Positions 26,967 through 36,750 of a stretch of 64,000 bases of DNA are shown piece by piece. A program made the translations under genes and the position numbers. Each line of letters begins with the position of its first letter. The stretch's first letter is position 1. The DNA is from Alcaligenaceae bacterium. GTDB taxonomy: Bacteria > Pseudomonadota > Gammaproteobacteria > Burkholderiales > Burkholderiaceae_B. The stretch covers positions 62,001 to 126,000 of the forward strand of contig JACCER010000005.1 of NCBI GenBank assembly GCA_013416445.1, written 5' to 3'. The notes under the pieces are model-generated. The model saw only the letters and a program-made list of their open reading frames with translations, was not told where the DNA came from and searched no databases.

Positions 26967-27041
26967 TGGCGTCTCCTGCAGGAATCGAACCTGCAATCTT
27001 CCCTTAGGAGGGGAAAGTTATATCCATTTAACTAAGGAGAC
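26967..27041 (-). tRNA. tRNA-Arg (CCT anticodon)
   Basis: On the minus strand: acceptor GTCTCCT/AGGAGAC, D arm TTAGTTAAATGGATATAA, anticodon stem TTCCC/GGGAA around CTCCTAA (CCT), T arm GCAGG-TTCGATT-CCTGC, and an encoded CCA. It reads AGG codons. It served as integration target for the remnant element on its 3' side. Confidence 0.97.
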
Positions 27042-27169
27042 GTAGGCATCAAGGCCTTATTACTGACAAGGTCAGCAAAACTGAAGCGGGATTATAAAGC
27101 AGTCTGGCAATCGTGTTTGATTGTAGAGTTTTAGCCAGCGCATAATCCGACGCCAGCACGACCAAAAAA

Positions 27170-27196
27170 AAACACTGCACAAAAAGCACAGTGTTT
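27170..27196 (-). terminator. Hairpin terminator downstream of the Bug receptor gene
   Basis: AAACACTG (27170-27177) pairs with CAGTGTTT (27189-27196). Read on the minus strand the hairpin is followed by a T-rich run (complement of the A-run at 27163-27172). It lies about 60 bp beyond the tctC stop at 27259. Confidence 0.7.
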
Positions 27197-27258
27197 CTTC
27201 AATGTGCAAAAATACGTTCTGGCCGTAGCTATCGGCCAGAACCAGTTAGCGACCAGGC

Positions 27259-28248
27259 CTACTCGAGCTTGATATTACCTTTTTCTACGACGCCTTTAGC
27301 CCAATCATATTGTTCTTTGATTTCTTTACCGAACTCTTCAGGTGTATTGCCTGAAGGCGCTGCACCTTGTTTTTCAAGAGCTTCAATAACCTTGGGATCC
27401 TTCAGGGCCACTACGGCCGCATCACGCAGCCTGGTGACGATTTCAGCAGGAGTGCCCTTGGGAGCCAGCAGGCCGTACCAGGCAGGTTGGTTAAGCTGAG
27501 GATAGCCTTCTTCGGCAAGCGTGGGGACGTCTTTCAGGTTAGACAGGCGCTCGGGCCAAGCCACAGCCAGGGCACGCAAGTTGCCGGCCTGAATCTGGGC
27601 CATGGATGAAGGCAGGTTGTCGAACATGATTTCGATCTGGCCGCCAACGGCATCGGTCACAGCCGGGCCCGACCCCTTATAGGGGATGTGCACGGTATCT
27701 GTGCCAGTGGCAAGCTTGAAGGCTTCGCCAAACAGGTGCAACACCGAGCATGTGCCCGAACTGCCATTGGAATACTTACCGGGGTTGTCTTTAAGAACCT
27801 TGATGAATTCCTTGAAGTTTTTTGCCGGAAACTTGGGATTGACTTCAATAACGTTAGGCACGTTGGCGAAATTGGTGACCGGCACGAAATCGGTAAGTGG
27901 CTTATAGGGAAGATCGGTGGGACGGCAAGCGGGGAGCACTGCCAGGGTGGATACTGTTGCAATAGATAAGGTGTAGCCATCAGGCTTGGCGCGTGCGGCT
28001 TCAGCCGCGCCTATTGCACCGCCCGCCCCACCCTTGTTTTCGACGACAACGGTCTGGCCCAATTCCTGGCTCATGCGTTGCGTAACGATACGCGCCACGA
28101 TATCGGTTGAGCCGCCTGGAGCGAATGGAACAATGACACGAATAGCTTGAGTGGGGTAGTCGGCAGCGCCGGCTGTGCCCATACCGAATACGGAAGCCAC
28201 GCTGGCAACCAGAGCAACAGCCGCAAACTTATTTTTCAACAAAACCAT
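27259..28248 (-). CDS. Bug/TctC-family periplasmic solute receptor
   Basis: A 329-aa receptor with a signal peptide (KNKFAAVALVASVASVF, then GTAGAADYP), IRVIVPFAPGGSTDIVARIV and VVVENKGGAGGAIGAAEAA. The ATG at 28248 (MVLLKNKF) begins the signal peptide, and upstream in-frame codons look untranslated. It is divergent from an AEC transporter gene and ends in a terminator hairpin. Ligand unknown, probably a carboxylate. Confidence 0.93.
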   Translation of the reverse strand: MVLLKNKFAAVALVASVASVFGMGTAGAADYPTQAIRVIVPFAPGGSTDIVARIVTQRMSQELGQTVVVENKGGAGGAIGAAEAARAKPDGYTLSIATVSTLAVLPACRPTDLPYKPLTDFVPVTNFANVPNVIEVNPKFPAKNFKEFIKVLKDNPGKYSNGSSGTCSVLHLFGEAFKLATGTDTVHIPYKGSGPAVTDAVGGQIEIMFDNLPSSMAQIQAGNLRALAVAWPERLSNLKDVPTLAEEGYPQLNQPAWYGLLAPKGTPAEIVTRLRDAAVVALKDPKVIEALEKQGAAPSGNTPEEFGKEIKEQYDWAKGVVEKGNIKLE

Positions 28249-28438
28249 AGGGAGTCTCTCTGTAAAAAGCGTTATCTTTAATAATTGTCCAGGCATAAAG
28301 TACCGGGGAGTCCTGTTCACGAGTGAGAATAACAGCATTTTCTAAATATTGTCTTTTCGTATCAACCCTGTGTTCTTCGCGCAATTTTCGACAATACGCC
28401 TAAAATAGCGGCCCGCGTTGCATTTCCGGCCTGTCTCT

Positions 28439-29338
28439 ATGTCCGTCATCCTGCTTGTACTGCCCGATTTCCTGCTGATAGGACTAGGCTGGCTGTTATT
28501 TCACAAACTGAAGTTCTCCAGCGAGTTCTTCCGGGGTGCCGAACAACTGGTTTATTTTGTGTTGTTCCCCGCACTACTGTTTCATTCCATCACGCAAACG
28601 CCAATCAGCCTATCGAGTGCCTATACACTGCTGCAAGCAACAGTCGGCGTAATGGCTTTTGGCGTAGCGATGGCCTGGCTTGCCGTACCAATGATGCGTC
28701 CCGATCCGCTTGCGCATGCCTCGGTTGCCCAGTGCGCCTATCGTTTCAATACCTATATAGGCTTGTCCATAGCCGGTGGACTGGGGGGCGCAAGCGCACA
28801 AACCGTCATGGCCGTGATAGTGGGCTTTGCTGTTCCCATATCGAACATCGCCGCCGTACATGCACTGGCCCGGCAAAATGGCGGCAAGGTACTGGGAGAA
28901 ATAGCGCGGAACCCTTTTATTATTGCCACTGCACTGGCTTTGATATGCAATTTTTTTGCAGTGCCCATTCCCCAGACAATAGACGTCACGCTCAGCCGCC
29001 TGGGCACTTGCGCCATTGCCATCGGCTTGATGTGCGTAGGAGCAACGCTGTCGTTGCAGGGTGGCAAGGCTCACGTCAAACTGATGGGCTGGATGATCAG
29101 CGTGCGGTTGCTGATCATACCGATTGCTGCCATTTTTATTGGCTGGGCATTGGGCCTTAGCCTGCTCGAACGCCAGACATTGTTGTTATTTAGCGCCTTG
29201 CCAACCGCTTCGTCGGCTTATGTCCTGGCGGCCAGAATGGGTGGGGATGGCCGGTTGGTAGCGGTTACGATGTCTCTGGGAACCTTATTCTCGGCACTGA
29301 CCATTCCCCTCTGGCTAATGCTTGGGTCGGCCTTATAA
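28439..29338 (+). CDS. AEC-family (auxin efflux carrier-like) transporter
   Basis: A 299-aa integral membrane protein made of hydrophobic helices with short loops. Typical AEC features are the PDFLLIGLGWLLF N-terminus, EQLVYFVLFPALLFHSI with the helix-breaking proline, QCAYRFNTYIGLSIAGGLGG and the C-terminal ALPTASSAYVLAARMGGD. Bacterial members export or exchange malate, malonate or other small acids. The ATG at 28439 fits a standard start; 28418 is an alternative. It precedes tsaE by 9 bp. Confidence 0.9.
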   Translation: MSVILLVLPDFLLIGLGWLLFHKLKFSSEFFRGAEQLVYFVLFPALLFHSITQTPISLSSAYTLLQATVGVMAFGVAMAWLAVPMMRPDPLAHASVAQCAYRFNTYIGLSIAGGLGGASAQTVMAVIVGFAVPISNIAAVHALARQNGGKVLGEIARNPFIIATALALICNFFAVPIPQTIDVTLSRLGTCAIAIGLMCVGATLSLQGGKAHVKLMGWMISVRLLIIPIAAIFIGWALGLSLLERQTLLLFSALPTASSAYVLAARMGGDGRLVAVTMSLGTLFSALTIPLWLMLGSAL

Positions 29339-29347
29339 CTTACGCAT

Positions 29348-29890
29348 ATGACACAAGAACACAGCATATTAGGTGTAAAAACCCTATTTTTACCTGATGA
29401 AGCAGCCACGATAGCGCTTGCTGCCCAGCTCGCACCCATGCTTTGCGGCACGCATCCGGCCATAAGCCCGAGCCAGCGCGGTGGCAGAATCCACCTGCGT
29501 GGCGACCTGGGCGCCGGCAAAACCAGCTTCGCTCGAGCCCTGCTGCGTGCCGCCGGAATCACAGGAAGAATAAAAAGTCCCAGCTATGCGTTGCTTGAAA
29601 GCTATAATCTTTCTAACTTAAACTTCTATCATCTTGATTTTTATAGATTTAGCGATTCACGCGAATGGCTGGACGCGGGATTTCGAGATATACTTCAAGC
29701 CAATGCAGTAGTTTTAATCGAATGGCCAGAGCAAGCCGGCGGCTTGTTGCCTTGCCCAGACCTCGATATCAATCTCGAATACGCAGACCACGGGCGGCAT
29801 GCCAGCTTGACCGCCCACAGCATCAAAGGAAATTTATGGCTGACGACACTTGCCCTTCCTCTCCAGGACTCTCACGGCGCCGGCTCATAG
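29348..29890 (+). CDS. tsaE: tRNA t6A biosynthesis ATPase TsaE
   Basis: A 180-aa P-loop protein with Walker A GDLGAGKTSF, the IKSPSYALLESY loop, FYHLDFYRF and the VVLIEWPEQAG segment, all TsaE (YjeE) hallmarks. It works with TsaB and TsaD to make N6-threonylcarbamoyladenosine in tRNA. The 3' end overlaps the amiC start by 55 bp in another frame. A YciO/Sua5-type protein is at 53758. Confidence 0.95.
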   Translation: MTQEHSILGVKTLFLPDEAATIALAAQLAPMLCGTHPAISPSQRGGRIHLRGDLGAGKTSFARALLRAAGITGRIKSPSYALLESYNLSNLNFYHLDFYRFSDSREWLDAGFRDILQANAVVLIEWPEQAGGLLPCPDLDINLEYADHGRHASLTAHSIKGNLWLTTLALPLQDSHGAGS

Positions 29891-31185
29891 CAACCGCAAG
29901 CACTTTATTCCTGCTACCGGTCATTCCCCGGCTGGCCCAGGCGGGCACCATATTAGCGGTACGCACTTGGCCGGCCGATGAATACACTCGCGTCACACTC
30001 GAAATGGACAGCGAGCTCAAAGCCGAGCATTTCACCCTGGAAGGCCCTGATAGGCTGGTAGTTGATATCCAGGGCCTCACCATGAGCCGTGCGATCAACG
30101 ACCTGGTATCGAAAATCAAACCCAACGACCCTTATATCCAATCGGTAAGGGTGGCGCAAAACCGGCCCGACGTAATCCGGCTGGTCATAGACCTGAAACA
30201 GCCAATTGCTCCGCAGGTATTTACACTCAAGCCCATAGGCGAATATAAATACCGGCTGGTGCTTGATCTTTACCCCAAAGTCGCACAAGACCCCTTGCTG
30301 GCCATCATGGATCAAAAAGACACCGATCCACTTGCCCGGGTACTGGAAGACTTGGCCCAAAACTCCCCCACCGAGGCGCCTATTCCGTCGGTAGAAGGGC
30401 AGAAACTGCCACCTGTGGCAAAAAAACCCAAGGCGCCGGTCCAGCCACCGCCACCCAGCATAGCCTTGCCTCGCGATAACTCGCGCCCCATACTAGTTGC
30501 CCTCGATCCAGGTCATGGCGGCGAAGACCCTGGCGCTATCGGGCGCAACGGCACTCGCGAAAAAGACATCGTCCTGAATATTGCGCGGCGCCTGAAAAAA
30601 CTGATAGACGCCCAGCCCAATATGCGCGCCTATCTCACCCGAGACAACGATTACTTCGTGCCTTTACAGGTACGGGTACAGAAGGCGCGCCGGGTCAAGG
30701 CTGATCTGTTCATATCCATACATGCCGACGCCTGGATCAAGCCCAGCGCGCGCGGTTCCTCGGTATTTGCCTTGTCGCAAAACGGCGCCACCAGTTCTGC
30801 CGCACGCTGGATGGCCCAGCGTGAAAACGATGCCGACCTCATCGGCGGCGTCAACCTTGGTTCGCACAACAAACAGGTAGCGCAAGTCTTGCTCGACCTG
30901 TCGACCGCAGCGCAAATCAACGATTCGGTACGAGTAGGCGACCGCATACTCAGCGAAATCGGCAAAATCAACACCCTGCACAAGAACCGTGTTGAACGCG
31001 CAGGATTTGCTGTGCTGAAAGCCCCTGACATTCCATCAATACTCGTGGAAACCGCTTTTATTAGCAACCCTGAAGAAGAGCGCCTGTTGCGCAGCCCAGC
31101 ACACCAAGACCGTATTGCCCAAGCCATGTTAAGCGGCATCAACAATTATTTTTCATCCAGTCCCGCCCTGGCCCGCAGGGCGTAG
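29836..31185 (+). CDS. amiC: N-acetylmuramoyl-L-alanine amidase AmiC-type
   Basis: A 449-aa periplasmic peptidoglycan amidase for daughter-cell separation. It has a twin-arginine signal (SRRRLIATASTLFLLP), an N-terminal AMIN domain, a Pro-rich linker, and the Amidase_3 catalytic domain with zinc ligands in ALDPGHGGEDPGAIG, the REKDIVLNIA glutamate and ISIHADA. The C-terminal PSILVETAFISNPEEE holds the catalytic Glu. The ATG at 29836 is required because the Tat motif straddles the tsaE stop; AAAGGAAA precedes it. Confidence 0.94.
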   Translation: MADDTCPSSPGLSRRRLIATASTLFLLPVIPRLAQAGTILAVRTWPADEYTRVTLEMDSELKAEHFTLEGPDRLVVDIQGLTMSRAINDLVSKIKPNDPYIQSVRVAQNRPDVIRLVIDLKQPIAPQVFTLKPIGEYKYRLVLDLYPKVAQDPLLAIMDQKDTDPLARVLEDLAQNSPTEAPIPSVEGQKLPPVAKKPKAPVQPPPPSIALPRDNSRPILVALDPGHGGEDPGAIGRNGTREKDIVLNIARRLKKLIDAQPNMRAYLTRDNDYFVPLQVRVQKARRVKADLFISIHADAWIKPSARGSSVFALSQNGATSSAARWMAQRENDADLIGGVNLGSHNKQVAQVLLDLSTAAQINDSVRVGDRILSEIGKINTLHKNRVERAGFAVLKAPDIPSILVETAFISNPEEERLLRSPAHQDRIAQAMLSGINNYFSSSPALARRA

Positions 31186-31218
31186 TCGGATTACGCGCCT
31201 GACGGCGCGAATCCGGCC
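31185..31218. repeat. REP-like palindromic element, copy 2
   Basis: GTCGGATTACGCGCC...GGCGCGAATCCGGCC between the convergent amiC and dedA genes. It could act as a bidirectional hairpin at their 3' ends. Confidence 0.85.
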
Positions 31219-31225
31219 TGCATTT

Positions 31226-31867
31226 TTATACCGCCGGCGATTTTTTCTTGAATATTTTCCACAAGGCGCCCAAGACCACTGGTACTGCGGCAGCGCCTAT
31301 GCCAACCAGGACTATCGTATTCAGATGCTCTTTGACTATGGGAACATTGCCAAAGAAGTAGCCTAAAGTAACCAGGCTGCCCACCCATAATAGGGCGCCT
31401 GAAATATTGAACAATTGGAAACGCACGAAATTCATGCTGCCCACGCCCGCCACAAAAGGTGCGAAGGTACGAAAAACAGGCAAAAAACGCGACATGACTA
31501 TGGTTTTCCCACCATGCTTTTCGTAAAAAGCATGGGTTTTGATCAGGGCGCTACGATCGAGAAAACGATAGTTGCTGGTAAAAACTCGCGGCCCTAAATA
31601 GCGGCCCACCCAGTAATTGACAGTATTCCCCAGTATTGCGGCGATCACCAGCAAACCACCCAGTAAAACAGGGTTCAGCATCCCTGACGCGCCAAATGCG
31701 CCCGCAATAAACAATAGCGAGTCGCCCGGCAAAAACGGCAGTACAACCAAGCCTGTTTCCCCAAAGATAATAAGGAACAACACTAGGTATATCCACTCGC
31801 CATACTGAACCACCCAGTCACCAAGAAACTGGTCTATGTGGAGAATCATGTTTAACAGATCGGGCAT
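31226..31867 (-). CDS. DedA-family membrane protein
   Basis: A 213-aa inner-membrane protein with the DedA/VTT signature FGETGLVVLPFLPGDSLLF (Glu and Asp in the membrane re-entrant region) and the second motif SRFLPVFRTFAPFVAGVGSM. DedA proteins are flippase-like or undecaprenyl-phosphate recycling transporters that support membrane homeostasis. The ATG at 31849 (MILHIDQF) is an alternative start. Monocistronic, divergent from mutL. Confidence 0.92.
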   Translation of the reverse strand: MPDLLNMILHIDQFLGDWVVQYGEWIYLVLFLIIFGETGLVVLPFLPGDSLLFIAGAFGASGMLNPVLLGGLLVIAAILGNTVNYWVGRYLGPRVFTSNYRFLDRSALIKTHAFYEKHGGKTIVMSRFLPVFRTFAPFVAGVGSMNFVRFQLFNISGALLWVGSLVTLGYFFGNVPIVKEHLNTIVLVGIGAAAVPVVLGALWKIFKKKSPAV

Positions 31868-31989
31868 TGCTAAGTACCAAAAAAAGATAAGGCAATATAG
31901 CGCGTTAAATCGAGTAGCGTCAGATCCATTTGGCCCAAGAGGCTAAAATCGTATAAAAACACACACTTATCGCTTAATGGAATGCCTTG

Positions 31990-33861
31990 ATGCCTGAACG
32001 CCGCTCTATTGCTCCCTTGCCCGACCTGCTGATCAGCCAGATTGCCGCAGGCGAGGTTATCGAGCGCCCCGCCTCGGTCTTGAAAGAATTGCTGGAAAAC
32101 GCCATAGACGCCGGTGCACGCGCCATTGAAGTACGCCTGGATGGCGGAGGCATACGCCGCATCGCCGTTAGCGACGACGGCTCCGGCATACCCAAATCCG
32201 AGCTCAGTCTGGCTCTTACCCGCCACGCCACCAGTAAAATCGCCAGCCTGCACGATCTCGAATCGGTCAATTCCATGGGTTTCCGTGGTGAAGCCCTGGC
32301 TTCGATCGCCTCGGTAGCTCGGCTAACCTTGACATCGCGCACGGCAGACGACGACCACGCCTGGCAGCTAGGGTCGACCCAAAGCAGTCCCACGGCTGCG
32401 TCGGGCCCCATAGGCACCACCATAGACGTGCGCCAATTATTTGACGAAGTGCCCGCGCGCCGCAAGTTCTTGCGCGCCGAGGCCACCGAATACGGCCATT
32501 GCATCGATGCCATGGAGCGTATCGCCCTGGCGCAGCCGCATATCGCCTTTCGCCTGTTCCATAACGACAAGGCCCAGCGCCACTGGGGCACGGCCGACAT
32601 CGCCCGCCGTGTGCGCGATGTGCTGGGTGCCGAATTTATCGAAGAAGGCCTGGAAGTCGAGCAGGAACACGGCCTGATCACGCTACGCGGCATTGTCACA
32701 CGCCCCACCTATGCGCGCAGCCGCGCCGACCGCCAGTATCTGTACGTCAACGGGCGCTATGTCAAGGATCGCACGGTTGCGCATGCCATACGGCAGGCTT
32801 ACGCCGATGTCCTGCATGGCGACCGGCAGCCCGCTTATGTACTTTTTCTTGATGTCGATCCCGCTGGCGTCGATGTCAACGTCCATCCCGCCAAGCACGA
32901 GGTACGCTTTCGCGACAGTGGCGCCATCTATCGCTTTGTGTCCAAGGTCTTGTCCCACACGCTGGCGGCGGCCGGTGGGCAATCAGGTGCGCCAGCAGGC
33001 GCCGACGGGCTTCCCACTGCCTTTTCCGACACCCTCCCACCGGCTTCCTCTGGCGAGTATGGCGGTCCCTACAACCCGGCTGGTACCGATACGGCGGGCC
33101 CAATCGGTGGCACCGGCTTTACACCACCCTTCTTTCGGCCACAGCAGTTTCAGCGTGCTTTTCCCTTGCGCGAACACAGCACCGATACCGGCGCCAATTG
33201 GCAATCGTTTTATCGCCCTCTAGATGCCCAGGGCATAGCGCCTGAACAAACTGGCGGCATACAGACCAACGAACACGAGTTCCCGCTAGGCATGGCGCTG
33301 GGTCAATTGCATGGTATTTATATATTGGCTCAAAATCATGCCGGGCTGGTGCTGGTGGATATGCATGCGGCCCACGAACGCGTCGTCTACGAACAATTGA
33401 AAAGCGCGATGGATGCACAAAACCTGCCCTGCCAGGAACTATTGGTACCAGTCGTGTTTGCCGTCACGGAAAAAGAAGTTGGCCTGCTCGAAGAACATGG
33501 CGGCACTCTGGCACAACTGGGCCTGACCATACGAGCAGCAGGCCCGGCATCGGTAACAGTCAGGGCCGTGCCTGCCTTGCTTGCCAACGGAGACATCGAG
33601 TCCCTTGCACGCAACGTGTTGCGCGACCTGGCCAGTGTAGGCACGTCGCCACGCCTGACAGAACAACGCAACGAGCTGCTTTCCACCATGGCGTGCCACG
33701 GCTCGGTGCGCGCCAACCGGCGGCTGACGCTGGAAGAAATGAATGGCCTGCTGCGGAAAATGGAACAAACCGAACGTGCCGACCAATGCAATCACGGCCG
33801 TCCTACCTGGGTGCAATGGAAGGTCAGCGAGCTGGACAAAATGTTCATGCGCGGCCAATGA
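31990..33861 (+). CDS. mutL: DNA mismatch repair protein MutL (nicking-endonuclease type)
   Basis: A 623-aa GHKL ATPase: [44 protein letters not shown] and [10 protein letters not shown]. The C-terminal dimerisation domain contains [12 protein letters not shown] from residue 457, matching the DQHA(X)2E(X)4E metal site with Gln replaced by Met. It should therefore nick DNA, as expected where MutH is absent. ATG 31990 is preferred over the TTG one codon earlier. The stop overlaps the miaA start (ATGA). Confidence 0.97.
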   Translation: MPERRSIAPLPDLLISQIAAGEVIERPASVLKELLENAIDAGARAIEVRLDGGGIRRIAVSDDGSGIPKSELSLALTRHATSKIASLHDLESVNSMGFRGEALASIASVARLTLTSRTADDDHAWQLGSTQSSPTAASGPIGTTIDVRQLFDEVPARRKFLRAEATEYGHCIDAMERIALAQPHIAFRLFHNDKAQRHWGTADIARRVRDVLGAEFIEEGLEVEQEHGLITLRGIVTRPTYARSRADRQYLYVNGRYVKDRTVAHAIRQAYADVLHGDRQPAYVLFLDVDPAGVDVNVHPAKHEVRFRDSGAIYRFVSKVLSHTLAAAGGQSGAPAGADGLPTAFSDTLPPASSGEYGGPYNPAGTDTAGPIGGTGFTPPFFRPQQFQRAFPLREHSTDTGANWQSFYRPLDAQGIAPEQTGGIQTNEHEFPLGMALGQLHGIYILAQNHAGLVLVDMHAAHERVVYEQLKSAMDAQNLPCQELLVPVVFAVTEKEVGLLEEHGGTLAQLGLTIRAAGPASVTVRAVPALLANGDIESLARNVLRDLASVGTSPRLTEQRNELLSTMACHGSVRANRRLTLEEMNGLLRKMEQTERADQCNHGRPTWVQWKVSELDKMFMRGQ

Positions 33862-34790
33862 AAACACCTATTATCTGCCTGGCAGGCCCCACAGCAGCGG
33901 GCAAAAGCGCCACCACACTGGCCTTGGCCGAACGCTGGCCAATTGAAATCATTATTGTGGATTCGGCCACGATATATCGGGGCATGGACATCGGCACGGC
34001 CAAGCCTTCAAAAGCCGAGCAGGCGATGGTACCGCATCATTTACTGGATATCCGCGACCCGGCCGAAAGTTATTCGGCAGCCGAATTTCAGCACGATGCC
34101 AGCGCCTTGATAGACGCCATTCTGGCGCGGGGAAATCTGCCACTGCTATGCGGGGGCACCATGCTGTATTACAAAGCCTTGCGCGAGGGGCTGAATCAGC
34201 TTCCTGTGGCAGATGCTGCCATACGGGCGCAGATCGACACCGAGGCGCAAGCCAACGGCTGGCCCGAACTGCACCGGCAGCTTGCTGCTGTTGACCCCAT
34301 CACGGCTGCACGCCTGGCGCCTAATGATAGCCAGCGCGTGCAGCGCGCCATGGAAATATACCGAATCAGCGGGCGGCCTATGTCGGCGTGGCTGGCCGAA
34401 GCGCGCCCAAAACCCGACGGTAAGCTTGAGTTTGTAACAGTCAGCCTTGAGCCCTCTGACAGGCTGGCGCTACACGCAAGAATCGCACAGCGCTATCAGG
34501 CCATGGTGGAACAAGGCCTGCTGGACGAAGTGCGGGCACTGCATGGCCGTGCGGATCTGCACACTGGCCTGCCCTCGGTACGCTGCGTGGGGTACAGGCA
34601 GCTTTGGGACTACCTGGACGGCAAGGTCGACAAGAGGCTGGCGATAGAACAAGCCATTGCCGCCACGCGCCAATTGGCCAAGCGCCAGCTGACCTGGCTG
34701 CGCTCGCAACCCGAACGTCATGTTATCGATTGCTTGGCGCCCGACGCGGCAGCACAGGCAGTGGATAAGATTGGTGAATATTGGGGTTGA
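33858..34790 (+). CDS. miaA: tRNA dimethylallyltransferase MiaA
   Basis: A 310-aa enzyme adding the isopentenyl group to A37 of UNN-reading tRNAs. Motifs are [15 protein letters not shown] (P-loop), [36 protein letters not shown] and the C-terminal [13 protein letters not shown] and [12 protein letters not shown]. The start overlaps the mutL stop by 4 bp; the mutL-miaA order is widely conserved. Confidence 0.96.
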   Translation: MKTPIICLAGPTAAGKSATTLALAERWPIEIIIVDSATIYRGMDIGTAKPSKAEQAMVPHHLLDIRDPAESYSAAEFQHDASALIDAILARGNLPLLCGGTMLYYKALREGLNQLPVADAAIRAQIDTEAQANGWPELHRQLAAVDPITAARLAPNDSQRVQRAMEIYRISGRPMSAWLAEARPKPDGKLEFVTVSLEPSDRLALHARIAQRYQAMVEQGLLDEVRALHGRADLHTGLPSVRCVGYRQLWDYLDGKVDKRLAIEQAIAATRQLAKRQLTWLRSQPERHVIDCLAPDAAAQAVDKIGEYWG

Positions 34791-34816
34791 AGGCGAGTCA
34801 CCCTGGGCCGGTTGGC

Positions 34817-34846
34817 GTCGGATTACGCACTTCGCGCTAATCCGAC
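34817..34846. repeat. REP-like palindromic element, copy 3
   Basis: GTCGGATTACGCAC...GCTAATCCGAC, between the convergent miaA and purM genes. Confidence 0.85.
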
Positions 34847-34854
34847 AAGCAACG

Positions 34855-35907
34855 TTACACCACTACCGTTTGCGGGGTATCGTCCCCCTGGCGCTCTGTG
34901 ACTTCGCCTATGACGCTGACCTGCTCACCGTGCGCAACCAAAGTTGCCTTCACGGCATCGGCCAGGTCCGCCGGCACGATAATGATCATGCCTATGCCGC
35001 AGTTGAATACCCTGTGCATTTCGGCGTCGGCTACGCCGCCGTTTTGCTGCAGCCAGGTGAATAACGCCGGCATGGTCCAGCCGTCGCGGTGCAACGTTGC
35101 CGATAAATGGGGCTGCAAAATACGCGGCACGTTATCAAGCAAGCCACCACCGGTGATATGCGCCAGGCCCTTGATGGCGGCACCATGTGCTGCCAGCGCC
35201 GCCAGCACCGACTTCACATAAATGCGGGTGGGTTCCATGACCACGTCTTCCAGGGGACGGCCGCCCAGGTCTTGACCAGGCCGTGCGTTGGCGTGGGTAA
35301 GGATTTTACGCAGCAGTGAAAAGCCGTTGGAATGCGCACCACTGGAAGCCAGGCCCAGGATGACGTCGCCCGGAACGATGGATTTGCCATCGATGATGCG
35401 CGATTTTTCGACGGCGCCTACGGCAAAGCCAGCCAGATCGTATTCGCCATCGGGGTACATGCCTGGCATTTCGGCGGTTTCGCCACCGATGAGGGCGCAG
35501 CCGGAAAGCTCGCAACCCTTGGCTATGCCGCCCACTACGCTGGCGGCGGTATCGACCGACAACTTGCCACAAGCGAAATAGTCAAGGAAGAACAGCGGCT
35601 CGGCACCTTGCACCAGGATATCATTGACGCTCATGGCGACCAGGTCAATACCAACGGTATCATGGCGCTGCCATTCGAAGGCCAGCCGCAGCTTGGTGCC
35701 CACGCCGTCGGTTCCCGACACCAGCACGGGCTCTTTAAGATGCCTGGGCACCTCGAACAAGGCGCCAAACCCGCCAATACCCGCCATGACCCCAGCCCTC
35801 ATGGTTTTAGCGGCTAGCGGCTTGATACGGTCGACAAGCGCCTCGCCTGCATCGATATCGACGCCCGCATCGCGATAAGTCAAGGAAGCTGAATGTTTGT
35901 TTGTCAT
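34855..35907 (-). CDS. purM: Phosphoribosylformylglycinamidine cyclo-ligase
   Basis: A 350-aa AIR synthetase of purine biosynthesis (converts FGAM to AIR with ATP). [20 protein letters not shown] begins the family domain; [46 protein letters not shown] and [13 protein letters not shown] follow. The ATG at 35907 (MTNKHSAS) is chosen because the upstream in-frame stretch is not conserved-looking. Divergent from hda. Confidence 0.96.
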   Translation of the reverse strand: MTNKHSASLTYRDAGVDIDAGEALVDRIKPLAAKTMRAGVMAGIGGFGALFEVPRHLKEPVLVSGTDGVGTKLRLAFEWQRHDTVGIDLVAMSVNDILVQGAEPLFFLDYFACGKLSVDTAASVVGGIAKGCELSGCALIGGETAEMPGMYPDGEYDLAGFAVGAVEKSRIIDGKSIVPGDVILGLASSGAHSNGFSLLRKILTHANARPGQDLGGRPLEDVVMEPTRIYVKSVLAALAAHGAAIKGLAHITGGGLLDNVPRILQPHLSATLHRDGWTMPALFTWLQQNGGVADAEMHRVFNCGIGMIIIVPADLADAVKATLVAHGEQVSVIGEVTERQGDDTPQTVVV

Positions 35908-36045
35908 GAGAAATGCCGTGGGATGTGTAAGAATTGCATGTTGAATGAAATAACCAGGGGTTGATTTTACGATGAACACAGAAAAAGCACGCCCCAGGCA
36001 TGCGACGGCCAGGCAAAAGCTGCGGCACCCCCTATTAGACAACAC

Positions 36046-36732
36046 ATGACACAGCAACTGCTACTCGATTTATTAATGCCCTCGGCCCCGTCGCTGGATA
36101 ACTTCGTGGCTGGCGATAACGGCGCCGCACTTGACGCCTTGCGCAACTGGGAGCCTGGCCGGGCCATTTATCTTTGGGGCGCCCCCGGATCGGGGCGCAC
36201 ACATTTGCTGCGCGCCATTGCCGCCGGCCCCGGCAGGCTCTATCAGGGGCCTGACGACCGGGCCGGTATCCTGAAAGACATCGCCACCGGCGATTACCTT
36301 CAGCACCAGCTGATCGCCATCGACAATATCGAACTTCTCGATGCCGATGGGCAGGCAGCCTTGTTTGCCCTGTACAATCGCTGGCGCGAGGTCGCAGCCA
36401 CACGCTATGGCTTTGCACTGATTTTAGCGGGCGACCGCGCTCCGTTAGCCATGCCGTTACGCGAAGATTTGCGCACGCGCCTGGGCTGGGATCTGGTTTT
36501 TCGCCTGGAACAACTGTCAGACCCAGACCGCGCCGTAGTCCTCAAGGCGCGCGCCGACGAACGCGGACTGCAGTTGTCTCCCGAGGTTATAAGCTGGATA
36601 CTGACCCATTACGCCCGCGACATGAACCGTTTAAGCGAACTGGTTGATGCCCTCGATAGCTATTCCCTGGAAAAGCACCGCGCCATCACCCTGCCTTTGT
36701 TAAAAGATTTCCTGGCAACCAGCCAGGGCTAA
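36046..36732 (+). CDS. hda: DnaA regulatory inactivator Hda
   Basis: A 228-aa DnaA-like AAA+ protein that, with the sliding clamp, promotes DnaA-ATP hydrolysis. The N-terminal QQLLLDLL is the clamp-binding motif. The P-loop is [14 protein letters not shown] with Arg in place of Lys, as in other Hda proteins. It heads a run of same-strand genes: HAD phosphatase, pcnB, folK. Confidence 0.94.
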   Translation: MTQQLLLDLLMPSAPSLDNFVAGDNGAALDALRNWEPGRAIYLWGAPGSGRTHLLRAIAAGPGRLYQGPDDRAGILKDIATGDYLQHQLIAIDNIELLDADGQAALFALYNRWREVAATRYGFALILAGDRAPLAMPLREDLRTRLGWDLVFRLEQLSDPDRAVVLKARADERGLQLSPEVISWILTHYARDMNRLSELVDALDSYSLEKHRAITLPLLKDFLATSQG

Positions 36733-36750
36733 AATGAAGCCATATTGATA

